From: Acidobacteriota bacterium
GTDB lineage: Bacteria; Acidobacteriota; Terriglobia; Terriglobales; Acidobacteriaceae
Direction: 5' to 3'
NCBI GenBank assembly: GCA_021813745.1
Contig: JAKAJO010000127.1
Coordinates: 58,702-122,701, forward strand
DNA: 64,000 nucleotides
The translations under genes and the position numbers were made by a program. Shown piece after piece: positions 55,927-64,000 of the stretch (position 1 is its first letter; each line of letters begins with the position of its first letter). The notes below the pieces were generated by a model that was given only the letters and a program-made list of their open reading frames with translations, had not been told where the DNA came from and ran no database searches.

Positions 55927-57236
55927 ACACCGCGATTGATTCCAGCTACTCTCCCGACGTGGTCGTCATTGGCGGAGGGATCGCCGGCTTGCAGTCTGCA
56001 CTCGATTTGGCCGATCAAGGAATGAGTGTCCTGGTCGTCGAGCGCAATGCGAGCATCGGCGGACACATGATCGAACTCAGCAAGGTCTTTCCCACGCTGG
56101 ATTGCGCCAGCTGCATTACAACCCCAAAGATGTCTGCAGCCGCGCACCATCCGAATATTCAGATCCTGACCTATACGGAGGTGGAAGCCATCGAGTCCAT
56201 CGAGGAGCACCATGTGGTGCGGCTTCTCCAGAAGCCGACCTATGTGAACTTCGATAAATGCATCGGTTGCCGTCTTTGCGAATATGCGTGCGACACGGAG
56301 TATCCAGATCCCTTTGAGCAGGGCCTTGGCTCAGTTCGCGCCATCGCTGTCCCCTTTACCAACGCCATTCCGCAGAAGGCGGTGCTCGATGCTGAGCATT
56401 GCGGCACCTGCGGCACCTGTGCGCGCGTTTGTCCGACGGGAGCGATTGAGTTCGATCAGCAGCCCCGACGCCTCAGTATTCATACGGATGCAGTCATCCT
56501 TGCGACTGGATTTCAGCTGAATGCAGTCACGATCAAGCCGCAGTATCACGCCAGCCTCAGCCGCGACATCATTTCACCTCTTACGCTGGAGCGCCTTTTG
56601 GCGCCCCACGGGCCGTATGGGCGCGTGCTTCGGCCCTCTGACGGAAAAATCCCATCTTCCGTTGCATTCGTGCAATGTGCAGGTTCGCGCGACGAGTCAA
56701 TTGGCGTCCCTTATTGTTCACGGGTTTGCTGCATGTACGCCATCAAGCAGGCCATGCTGTTATCTGGAGCGCTTCCATTGGCTGACATCACCATCTACTA
56801 CATGGACATTCGAGCCTTCGGTAAAGGGTATGAGCAGTTCTATCAGAATGCCAAAGCCATGGGCATCAACTTTGTCCGGGGAAAGGTTGCACGGATTCAG
56901 CCCGTGGATGGAAGCGATCTGTCAGTGCTGGTGGAGACCACGGAAGATGCCGAGAACCCAATGCAGGAGCATCGCCACGACTTGGTTGTTCTCGCACAGG
57001 GAATGGTTCCCGGCTGGAATCCCAAGGGAATTGTCAACGCAGACTGCGCCGGCGACGGATTTGTGGCAACACCGCAGTTGACAGCGCCCACCGCTACCAC
57101 GGCTCCGGGCATCTTCGTAGCCGGCGCCGCGGCGGGCCCCAAAGACATCGTCGACAGCATTGCAGAGGCTGGAGCCGCCGCCATGCAGGTCAGCGAGTAT
57201 TTGTATCAGAAGCGATCCTTAACCACCGTTGGGTGA
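55923..57236 (+). CDS. HdrA-like flavoprotein, short form (QmoA-like)
   Basis: 437 residues from the GTG at 55923 (overlaps the MvhD-like stop). It starts with the FAD loop VVVIGGGIAGLQSALDLAD, the HdrA/Qmo cysteine block LDCASCIT, then an inserted ferredoxin-like pair of [4Fe-4S] motifs (CIGCRLCEYAC and CGTCGTCARVCP), and a GIFVAGAAAGPKDI ending. It lacks the N-terminal extension of full HdrA, as in QmoA. The protein likely holds FAD and Fe-S centres for electron transfer between a soluble donor and the QmoC-like membrane subunit. The following gene starts inside its stop by GTGA. Confidence 0.87.
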   Translation: MNTAIDSSYSPDVVVIGGGIAGLQSALDLADQGMSVLVVERNASIGGHMIELSKVFPTLDCASCITTPKMSAAAHHPNIQILTYTEVEAIESIEEHHVVRLLQKPTYVNFDKCIGCRLCEYACDTEYPDPFEQGLGSVRAIAVPFTNAIPQKAVLDAEHCGTCGTCARVCPTGAIEFDQQPRRLSIHTDAVILATGFQLNAVTIKPQYHASLSRDIISPLTLERLLAPHGPYGRVLRPSDGKIPSSVAFVQCAGSRDESIGVPYCSRVCCMYAIKQAMLLSGALPLADITIYYMDIRAFGKGYEQFYQNAKAMGINFVRGKVARIQPVDGSDLSVLVETTEDAENPMQEHRHDLVVLAQGMVPGWNPKGIVNADCAGDGFVATPQLTAPTATTAPGIFVAGAAAGPKDIVDSIAEAGAAAMQVSEYLYQKRSLTTVG

Positions 57237-59266
57237 TTGCTACAGAAGTGAGCCCGCGCGAGAGGAAGATGATGAACCATCAGGATCCAAAAGACCAGGC
57301 ACTGGAACTTACGACAGACGGCGCGGAATGCTGGGAGCCCGGAAAAGTCGAAGAGCATGATGCCCAGCAACAGATTGATTCTGCCTTGCGCCGCGCAAAC
57401 GAACTCCACTCTGCTGCAAAGGAACAGCAAGAGCCGCGCATTGGCGTCTATATCTGTCGATGCGGTGGAAACATCTCGGATGTCGTCGATGTCGAGCGTG
57501 TCGCCGAGACAGTCCGCCTTATTCCCGGAGTGACAACCGCTAAGGTTCATACTTTTGTCTGCTCCGATCCTGGGCAACACACGATCAGCGATGACATTCT
57601 CAAGGAGAACCTGGATCGCGTCGTGGTCGCATCCTGCTCTCCTTTTCTGCATGAGCAGACATTTCGAGGCGCTGTTTCACGCGGCGGGCTCAACTCCTAT
57701 CTCTACGAGCACGTCAATATCCGGGAGCAAGCGTCGTGGGCGCACAAGCACGATCCAGAGGGTGCGACTCTGAAAGCGATCCGGATGATTGCTGCTGCCG
57801 TCGGAAAGCTGCATCATGTTCGGCCGCTGGATCAAATTAAGCTGCCCAATCATCGACGCGCTCTTGTGATTGGCGGTGGAATTGCCGGTATGAAAGCTGC
57901 CTCTGACCTGGCGATGCGCGGCATCAAAGTTCTGCTGGTGGAAGCGACCGAGCGATTAGGCGGTCAGTTGAACAACCTGAACCGCGTCTATCCATCGGAG
58001 CGACCTGCCTCAGAGATTGTGAGAGAGCTTGAGCAGAAGGTCCTGCACAACGAGAATATCGAGATCTTTTTCGGCGCCAGGGTGAGATCAGTCAGTGGGT
58101 TCATCGGCAATTTCAAAGTTGCGTTGCAAGTGACGAGCACAAATGGTGATGAAGCCCCTCATCTTGCGTTTACCGTAGGAGCCATCGTCATCGCTACAGG
58201 CTTCCGACCTTATGTGCCGCAGGAGGGCGAGTTTCTCTATCGGACTTCGCCTGCGGTGCTCACCATGCCGGAATTTATTCAATTGATGCGCACCGCTGAG
58301 CCTGTTGGATCGCAACTGGTCTATAAGGGGCAAGCCGTTCGTAAGATCGCCTTCCTGCACTGTGTTGGCAGTCGCCAATTGGAAGGAGTCCATCAGCCTT
58401 CACCCGATGGAAAGCTGAATACCTACTGCTCACGGACATGCTGCTCCACCATTCTTCGACAGGCCCTTGAGGTGCGCAAGCGCTTTCCGTCCGTTGAGGT
58501 CTTTGACTTCCATCGAGATATCCGCACCTATGGTCGGGGTGAAGAAGACTACTACATTGAAGCCTCAAAAGCAGGAGTCATCTTCTTTCGCTACAACGGA
58601 GAGGAGCCGCCGCACATCGAGTTGACGCCTGCGAAGTTGTCTGCTGCGGGCGCTCTTTCGATTACCGTGAAGGATGCGCTGACCTGGGGTGAGGAACTGA
58701 CAGTGCAGACCGATCTCCTGGTGCTGGGGACGGGGATGATTCCCGGGGAGATTGCAGAACTGATCGAACAAATGAAGCTTGCAACGGGCGAGGATGGCTT
58801 TCTGCAAGAGGTTCACCCCAAGCTTCGTCCCGTGGAGCTTGCGGTGAATGGCGCACTCCTGGCTGGGACCGCTCAAGGGCCGATGAATATTCAGGAGACT
58901 CTTGCTGCCGCAGGAGCGGCCGCAGTGAAGGCCGCAGCCATGTTTGCCAAGGAGGAAGTCGAACTGAATCCATTTGTGGCGGAGGTGGATCAGTCTCGCT
59001 GTTCAGGAGAGGCCCTCTGCGTCGCGGAGTGCGACTATGAGGGTGCCCTGCAAATCGTACAAGTGGAGGTTGACGGAAGGACAGTCGACCGTGCGCAGGT
59101 GAACGCTGGGTTGTGTGTGGGATGTGGTGCATGCGTCGCAGTTTGCCCGCATCGTGCGATTGATGTGAATGGATGGAGGATTGATCAGTTTGAAGCCATG
59201 GTGGACGGAATTGCAGCAGACATTCCCGGCCATGCATGCTCCGCAGAATTGGTCAGCGTTCATTGA
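57233..59266 (+). CDS. HdrA-like flavoprotein, long form (QmoB/HdrA-like)
   Basis: 677 residues from the GTG overlapping the previous stop (an ATG at 57269 with AGAGGAAG upstream is another possible start). The N-terminus has the HdrA thioredoxin-like domain (IGVYICRCGGNI near 70), CSD and CSPFLHEQTFR blocks, then FAD loop VIGGGIAGMKAAS near 214, a second Cys-rich section, and a C-terminal ferredoxin pair: an unusual CSGEALCVAEC and a regular CVGCGACVAVCP. It resembles HdrA and QmoB; its separate MvhD partner is upstream. It probably forms a complex with the short HdrA-like and the membrane subunit. Confidence 0.88.
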   Translation: MIATEVSPRERKMMNHQDPKDQALELTTDGAECWEPGKVEEHDAQQQIDSALRRANELHSAAKEQQEPRIGVYICRCGGNISDVVDVERVAETVRLIPGVTTAKVHTFVCSDPGQHTISDDILKENLDRVVVASCSPFLHEQTFRGAVSRGGLNSYLYEHVNIREQASWAHKHDPEGATLKAIRMIAAAVGKLHHVRPLDQIKLPNHRRALVIGGGIAGMKAASDLAMRGIKVLLVEATERLGGQLNNLNRVYPSERPASEIVRELEQKVLHNENIEIFFGARVRSVSGFIGNFKVALQVTSTNGDEAPHLAFTVGAIVIATGFRPYVPQEGEFLYRTSPAVLTMPEFIQLMRTAEPVGSQLVYKGQAVRKIAFLHCVGSRQLEGVHQPSPDGKLNTYCSRTCCSTILRQALEVRKRFPSVEVFDFHRDIRTYGRGEEDYYIEASKAGVIFFRYNGEEPPHIELTPAKLSAAGALSITVKDALTWGEELTVQTDLLVLGTGMIPGEIAELIEQMKLATGEDGFLQEVHPKLRPVELAVNGALLAGTAQGPMNIQETLAAAGAAAVKAAAMFAKEEVELNPFVAEVDQSRCSGEALCVAECDYEGALQIVQVEVDGRTVDRAQVNAGLCVGCGACVAVCPHRAIDVNGWRIDQFEAMVDGIAADIPGHACSAELVSVH

Positions 59267-59295
59267 CAATGATTGGCGCAGAAAGGAATTGAATC

Positions 59296-59613
59296 ATGGG
59301 ATTGAAGACACTCACAGCCGAGCAAAAGCTGGCCCTGACTAAGCTGCGCGAGAGTCTTGGCGGCATCAGTGAGGAAAAGCGCCAGGCGCAGAAGCATCTA
59401 CTCACAGCGCGAAAGGGAATCCTCAAGCTGCTCGAATCTCAACCGGCAACTGTTCCTCAGATCGCGGTTGCCCTGCAGATGCCTGCGGATGAGGCGCTCT
59501 GGCACGTCACCGGAATGCGCAAATACGGCAAGTTGATTGAAGCGGGAGAGGACGGCGACTATCTGCTATATGCACTCGCGCCCAAAGAAGAGAAGGCAGA
59601 TTCAGCTCATTAG
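59296..59613 (+). CDS. Small winged-helix-like protein of the sulfur operon
   Basis: This 105-residue protein has an N-terminal basic helix (TAEQKLALTKLRES), a charged helix and a winged-helix pattern (ILKLLESQPATVPQIAVALQ, DEALWHVTGMRKYGKL, DYLLYALA). Its position inside the operon, 29 bases after the long HdrA and 18 before the QmoC-like gene, suggests it is a stable part of this module, either a DNA-binding regulator or a protein adaptor. I do not recognise a named family. Confidence 0.7.
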   Translation: MGLKTLTAEQKLALTKLRESLGGISEEKRQAQKHLLTARKGILKLLESQPATVPQIAVALQMPADEALWHVTGMRKYGKLIEAGEDGDYLLYALAPKEEKADSAH

Positions 59614-59631
59614 CTGAAGAAGGGAATTGGT

Positions 59632-60807
59632 ATGCCTCGCATTGTCGATGAGAAATTGATGCAGAAGATCAAGCGGCATGGCGCCGGCGGGAAATTGGAT
59701 GTCAGCGCTTGCTTCAACTGCGGAAACTGCACCGCAGTCTGCCCCCTTGCACAGGACTCGGGAGGATTTCCTCGTCGCGTCATTCGCATGGCGCAGGTGG
59801 GCATGGAACGTGAACTGCTCGCCAGCGAAGAACTCTGGCGCTGTTATGCATGCGGAGAGTGCACCCAAACGTGTCCACGCAAGGCCGACCCCGCAGGGTT
59901 CATGGCGGCTGCCCGGAGCTATGCGATTTCGCGCTTCGATCTTACCGGACTTGCAGGACTCGCAAATCGTTCAGCTCTCGGCAATCTTCTCGTTTTCCTT
60001 TTCTTTTCGACTTTCTTTTCAATCCTTCTGAGCAGCAACGGAAGCTTCGGTCATCCCGAACTACCTATCTTTCAATTCTTGCCGGGTGAGTGGATCCACG
60101 ACATCGGTGTCGTTCTTTTCGCAGTGGTGGGTCTTAGCGCATTTCTCGGTCTACTTTCCATGACCTGGCGCTTCTGGACGATGCAACGAAGCCGTGGCGT
60201 CCAGCTTCGACTCTCCGCTATTCCCGGTGCAATCTTCTCCGCACTTGAGGATGCGCTCCTGCATCGCCGCTTCCGCAACTGTGATGAGGAACAGACTGCG
60301 GTAAAAGGCAATCAACCATGGTACCTACGGCCGTGGACCGTCCACCTTGCCGTCATGAGCGGATTCCTCGCGATGCTTCTAGCCACAACGCTTGACTACA
60401 TGCTGAAGCCCATTGGTTCGCCAGTTCCCCCGTGGTACCCGATGCGCCTTCTTGGATTGATCGGCGGGCTGGTATGTCTTTACGGTGTCTCAGTCGTTCT
60501 TGTGCGTCGAGCCAAAGGTGGTCAGGCGCCCTATGACAGGAGCAGCTTCGCAGACTGGTTTTTCCCAGTCCTCCTGTTTTGTACTGTGGTGACAGGTCTG
60601 CTTTGCGAGATCGTGGTCTACCTTCCATCGCCCACCGCTCTCGGACACGGTATCTTCTTTGCTCACGTGGTGCTTGCCATGGACCTTGTAGCGATGATGC
60701 CGCTCACCAAGTTTGCCCACGTACTCTATCGGACCCTGGCGCTCGCTCTTTATGCTCTGCGTCATGCCCCGGCTAAAGTCACGGCTTCCGTTGAAGCCAG
60801 GGTATGA
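59632..60807 (+). CDS. HdrC-type [4Fe-4S] protein fused to membrane cytochrome domain (QmoC-like)
   Basis: This 391-residue protein has an N-terminal HdrC ferredoxin (CFNCGNCTAVCP and CYACGECTQTCP, two [4Fe-4S] clusters) fused to about six membrane helices with histidines suited to b hemes (WIHDIGVVLF, WTVHLAVM, GHGIFFAHVVLA, KFAHVLYR). QmoC has the same HdrC-HdrE/NarI-like arrangement and links soluble Fe-S subunits to menaquinone. It supplies the membrane anchor for the HdrA-like pair. Orientation with respect to quinone oxidation or reduction cannot be deduced. Confidence 0.87.
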   Translation: MPRIVDEKLMQKIKRHGAGGKLDVSACFNCGNCTAVCPLAQDSGGFPRRVIRMAQVGMERELLASEELWRCYACGECTQTCPRKADPAGFMAAARSYAISRFDLTGLAGLANRSALGNLLVFLFFSTFFSILLSSNGSFGHPELPIFQFLPGEWIHDIGVVLFAVVGLSAFLGLLSMTWRFWTMQRSRGVQLRLSAIPGAIFSALEDALLHRRFRNCDEEQTAVKGNQPWYLRPWTVHLAVMSGFLAMLLATTLDYMLKPIGSPVPPWYPMRLLGLIGGLVCLYGVSVVLVRRAKGGQAPYDRSSFADWFFPVLLFCTVVTGLLCEIVVYLPSPTALGHGIFFAHVVLAMDLVAMMPLTKFAHVLYRTLALALYALRHAPAKVTASVEARV

Positions 60808-60838
60808 AACGACCTCTCGAACAAGGAAAGGAAGTGCA

Positions 60839-61408
60839 ATGATGACGACTTCTTCGGTAACTCCAGAGCTCGACCTTCAAAAGGTCATTCAGGAACTTAC
60901 GGCGCGCGTCGACGCATTAGAACAGAGCGCGGGAAACGGTCGCCTCTCAATCGGAGTGATGAGTGGCAACCTGGACACTACAATTGCCGCATTCATCATT
61001 GCGCTGGGTGCTGTTGCCTATGACCTGGAGGTGGATATGTTCTTTACCTTTTGGGCCACGGCGGCGCTGCGCGATCCCAAGAAATCGCCACGTAAGGGAT
61101 TCCTCGACAGGATGTTTGGATGGATGTTGCCAAGGGGCTCACATTCCCTGCCGCTTTCAAAGATGCAAATGGCCGGGATTGGGCCCAAAATGATTCGGTC
61201 CGTCATGAAGTCCAGAGGGGTCAAATCGCTGGAGCAACTGATGAAGGAAGCCGCTGAATTCGGTGTGCGAATCCACGTCTGCGAGATGTCGATGGGTGTC
61301 ATGGGCCTCAAAGAAGAGGAGATGATCGAGTATCCCGGCATGGACTACGTGGGCGTCGGATCGTTCATTCAGATGATCAGCGAATCCAAGCAGGTTCTCT
61401 TTCTTTAG
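60839..61408 (+). CDS. DsrE/DsrF-like sulfurtransferase family protein (DsrE2-like)
   Basis: 189 residues from the first of two adjacent ATGs (AAAGGAAG upstream). A short N-terminal coiled helix (DLQKVIQELTARVDALEQS) precedes a DsrE fold: LSIGVMSGNLDTTIAAFIIA, DLEVDMFFTFWATAALRDP, then a KRG-rich insert and IHVCEMSMGVMGL, whose Cys lies where DsrE-type proteins hold persulfide. Insert length and hydrophobic patches resemble DsrE2. It completes the operon and is a natural partner of the TusA carrier. Confidence 0.85.
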   Translation: MMTTSSVTPELDLQKVIQELTARVDALEQSAGNGRLSIGVMSGNLDTTIAAFIIALGAVAYDLEVDMFFTFWATAALRDPKKSPRKGFLDRMFGWMLPRGSHSLPLSKMQMAGIGPKMIRSVMKSRGVKSLEQLMKEAAEFGVRIHVCEMSMGVMGLKEEEMIEYPGMDYVGVGSFIQMISESKQVLFL

Positions 61409-61996
61409 AGGTTGGTTGATGGATCGCAGCATCTCAAGTGCATTCGGTACTCACTCCTAACACCGCCGCATCGTGATATGGAAGAATCGCTGCGTCACAG
61501 CAGGTGTCAAAGCCCTTCCGAAGTGCAGGCTTGCCCATGCCAGATTTGACCCGGCGATAGGTGAGTCAAAAGGGCCTTATGCCTTTCAAAGAAATCGTCT
61601 GCCCGCCGCGCTGATTGGAATCGCATCGGATTCGCGCAGAGGTTTATCTCCGCGGCTGTGCAGGCCCGGCGAGCCGTAAGAAATGAAAAGGTCGCTTGCA
61701 GGGACATCTTCAACGATTTTTCGCTTGACTCCGACCGGCATACTCATGGAAGAGGTTCCTTAGCGATCGCTGCGAAACGCGCTGCCCTACGAGCAAAAGG
61801 TCAGCGTAGAGAACTTGATGTGCTCAGCAAATCCAATCGTCCTGAAGGTATGTGGCGACCTCTCGCTGGCTGATCCAGCAACTGCGATTTTGCACTTCGC
61901 GCCCACGACGTTCTTCTCAAATCCGATCAGAGCCTTGTTTGAGCGTCCTCCTGTTCGTTTGTTGGATCGATCTTTCTCGAAAACCATCAGATTGAT
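61409..61996. other. Gene-poor stretch after the sulfur operon, one small ORF
   Basis: No recognised gene in about 590 bases. On the minus strand, 61586-61747 encodes 53 residues (MSMPVGVKRKIVEDVPAS then DLFISYGSPGLHS) with AAGGAA upstream of the ATG; it could be a small protein or a remnant, with little support. No terminator is obvious after the DsrE-like gene. Confidence 0.35.
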
Positions 61997-62992
61997 ATGT
62001 TGCTCAAGTCTGCCCAGCGCCGAGGACGTCAGTTCCTGAATCCTGTATCAACCCAAGTCGGCGGCCTCTCCACCCTGTTCAAAGTCGGACCCGAGTTCTT
62101 TCTTGGGGCAAAAGCCAGGTCGCCAAAAGGCACTCCAGGGCCGTTCCGCACAGATGCTGATATCTATGCGATGCCTCCCCGCACCGGCCTCCGAATCACC
62201 TGGATGGGGCATGCCACATCAATTCTCGAGATCGATGGAGTGCGCATTCTCATCGACCCGGTATGGGAAGAACGTGCATCCCCAACTGCCTGGAGCGGTC
62301 CCAGGAGATTCTTTCCTGCGCCGCTAGGACTGGAGAAGATTCCCGATATCGACGCAGTCATCGTCTCGCACGATCACTACGATCACCTCGGTGCACAAAC
62401 GGTGCGAGCAATGGCGGACCTGCCTGCGTTCCAACACGCGCAATGGATCACGCCGCTCGGCGTTGGCGCCATTCTGAAGAAGTTCACGGTACCCGCGGCA
62501 AGCTGCCGTGAATTGGACTGGATGGACAGCGTTGCCGTGGGGTCGGTGCAGGTGACAGCATTGCCCGCGCGACACTTTTCAGGCAGGAGCCTCTTCAATC
62601 GCTTCGAAACGTTGTGGGCATCGTTCGCGATCGTTGGTGTCCGCCACCGCATATACTACGGTGCGGATTCAGGAGAGTGGCAGGGTTTCTACGACATTGG
62701 AGAACAGTTTGGCCCGTTCGACCTTACCATGCTCGAAATCGGAGCTTCCAATCCACTCTGGGCAGACATTCACATGGGTCCAGAAGGCGCGGTGCGCAGC
62801 TTCTGGGCGTTGGGTGGCTCTGGATTGTTGATGCCAATACACTGGGGCTTGTTCGATCTCGCCCTTCACCACTGGACTGAGCCAATTGAGGAGATCTGCG
62901 CTGTCAAAGGCCTGAAATTGTGGTCCCCAACTCCTGGCATCCCGACAGAGGTCGTAATCGGCGAGGAACTGCGATCAGATTGGTGGCGCTGA
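61997..62992 (+). CDS. MBL-fold metallo-hydrolase (UlaG/NAPE-PLD-like)
   Basis: This 331-residue metallo-beta-lactamase-fold protein has WMGHATSILEIDGVRILIDP, the zinc motif SHDHYDHLG, a His in ALPARHFSGRS, and YYGADSGEW supplying the Asp, plus a final His in MPIHWGLF. The order matches NAPE-PLD/UlaG-type hydrolases. No signal peptide is clear. Substrate is unknown; a phospholipid or sugar-lactone ester are the usual candidates. It is 588 bases after the sulfur operon and may be separate from it. Confidence 0.85.
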   Translation: MLLKSAQRRGRQFLNPVSTQVGGLSTLFKVGPEFFLGAKARSPKGTPGPFRTDADIYAMPPRTGLRITWMGHATSILEIDGVRILIDPVWEERASPTAWSGPRRFFPAPLGLEKIPDIDAVIVSHDHYDHLGAQTVRAMADLPAFQHAQWITPLGVGAILKKFTVPAASCRELDWMDSVAVGSVQVTALPARHFSGRSLFNRFETLWASFAIVGVRHRIYYGADSGEWQGFYDIGEQFGPFDLTMLEIGASNPLWADIHMGPEGAVRSFWALGGSGLLMPIHWGLFDLALHHWTEPIEEICAVKGLKLWSPTPGIPTEVVIGEELRSDWWR

Positions 62993-64000
62993 ATCAATGA
63001 TCGCAGGTCCGTTCAAGACCACTCTTCGCGCATGAGATCGAACGGGTCCATGCGTCTGAGCCCGCATCTAAAGCCGCCCTGTCCAGCGCCAGAACAACGG
63101 TGAAGCCCTACTTGAAGGTTTGACTGCGCGGCATCCGATTCAAGCCACTCTTTCAGTGTTCATCCCGCGATGCCATTCCGGAAAGGGTGATGAGAACCAG
63201 CATGGGACCTGATGCGGTGCATACTTCTGCGTAGTTGAGCGCAAGCCTGGAAGCGGGCGGCTATCGCGTAGATCGATCCGCTTGGTTTCGCTCCGGCTTC
63301 CCAATCTGCACCCAGTTCGGCATCAAACGGACCGAAGCGGAGCAGATCATGTGATCCCGCAGGGTTTTGGCGCCTCAGCGACAGGAAGGCCGGTCCGACA
63401 CCGAAACTGCCGCATCACGTCAACGGAGCTTTTGGGCGTTTGAGAAAATGGTATGCGCAGCATCCGATTGGCTCGCTGATGATGAGAGTCCAACTCGTGG
63501 CCATGCCGATTGCAGGTTCGCGAACGGAGCACCCAAGCAGACCTTGCGGAGATGTTCGAGAATCTCTCAGCGGGCTGCAAAGTAACCTATCCGCTGCGTC
63601 CGACATACTTCGGAACGTGCGGCGTGCTCAACGAGCGGTCTGGTGTGTAATGAATGTCTGCCGAGGGTTTGCCGCAGGGAGATGACGCACAATCGCTTGA
63701 ACGCAGCGAGGGCAAGATTGACCTGCACATCAGGTATTCCCAATTTCCAGCGCAAGGAATGCTATGATGAGCCCACTCATTGCCATGAACCGTTTTTCTC
63801 CCCAATCAGCGACGGCTCTTGAGGTGATCGCTCCCGATCAGACCAGTCAGCGCGTTGCCCTGACCCATTTTCCTTTGGGGCTGTACCAGATAATCATGCC
63901 ATGAATCGTGTAACCCATTGTTTTAGTTGTGTTTGTTGCAGTTTAGGGTTTGGAGTATTGAAGCGCCATTCGCATTCTCTGAGGAAGAGGGGAAAGCTGT
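62993..64000. other. Gene-free end of the window
   Basis: About 1 kb without a supported gene. Short fragments look protein-like, for example a plus-strand piece near 63247-63354 ending in FGIKRTEAEQIM, and a 46-codon ORF from 63764 with AAGGA upstream (MMSPLIAMNRFS). Neither is recognised. The T-rich last 120 bases could be a promoter region of a gene beyond the window. Confidence 0.4.

Noticed and set aside
55423..61408. Canonical dissimilatory sulfate reduction or methanogenic Hdr locus
   Set aside because: No AprAB, Sat, DsrAB, HdrB or hydrogenase genes are adjacent, so neither pathway can be claimed from this window.

Overview
The window looks like a chromosomal segment of an acidobacterium, most likely class Terriglobia (Acidobacteriaceae-like). 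This is inferred from the gene content and base use: GC-rich with C/G-ending codons, a DUF2950-DUF3300 pair, bamA followed by two skp/ompH genes, lpxI rather than lpxH beside fabZ-lpxA, an MFS-cytochrome c fusion, and many secreted glycosidases. No rRNA or CRISPR array was seen, and there is one tRNA (Phe, GAA).

Left part, about 1-34 kb, is mostly conserved housekeeping and envelope genes: a 5'-truncated membrane/cytochrome c fusion, YceI, DUF2950 and DUF3300 exported proteins, a MerR regulator, an old yellow enzyme, a secreted GH31, ridA, msrB, ndk, an M13 peptidase, sucCD, trpD, a SIMPL protein, a DODA-type dioxygenase, DoxX, glutathione peroxidase, bamA-skp-skp, lepA, mltD, a histone H1-like protein, and an outer-membrane lipid A/fatty acid cluster (SDR, unknown exported protein, fabZ-lpxA-lpxI, peroxiredoxin).

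About 34.3-37.4 kb is a small repeat neighbourhood. A REP-associated tyrosine transposase (RAYT) is flanked by long GC-rich palindromic repeats, a gene remnant and an orphan DUF6988/DUF5677-like gene. After MmcQ/YjbR, a secreted adenosine deaminase and tRNA-Phe at 39.8 kb, the character changes to accessory metabolism with visibly less GC-rich coding sequence.

Right part, 40-64 kb, first holds a carbohydrate block: a Tat-exported GH2-like enzyme, a membrane PP2C/SpoIIE phosphatase with a GH2-like sugar-binding N-terminus, a tannase/feruloyl esterase and a GH105. Next is a sigma-54 module: an iron-ADH-like enzyme and an ABM monooxygenase, divergent from a sigma-54 activator, which is followed by a near-consensus -24/-12 promoter driving a FadL-type porin. 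Last is a tightly packed sulfur/redox operon: ArsR, TusA, MvhD-like protein, short HdrA/QmoA-like, long HdrA/QmoB-like, winged-helix protein, HdrC-membrane fusion (QmoC-like) and DsrE-like protein, followed by an MBL hydrolase.

The sulfur/redox operon is the best candidate for an undescribed system. It combines the sulfur-carrier proteins of sulfur-relay pathways with a Qmo-like quinone-linked electron-transfer module, but has no HdrB, AprAB or DsrAB in view and sits under an ArsR-type repressor with a candidate operator.
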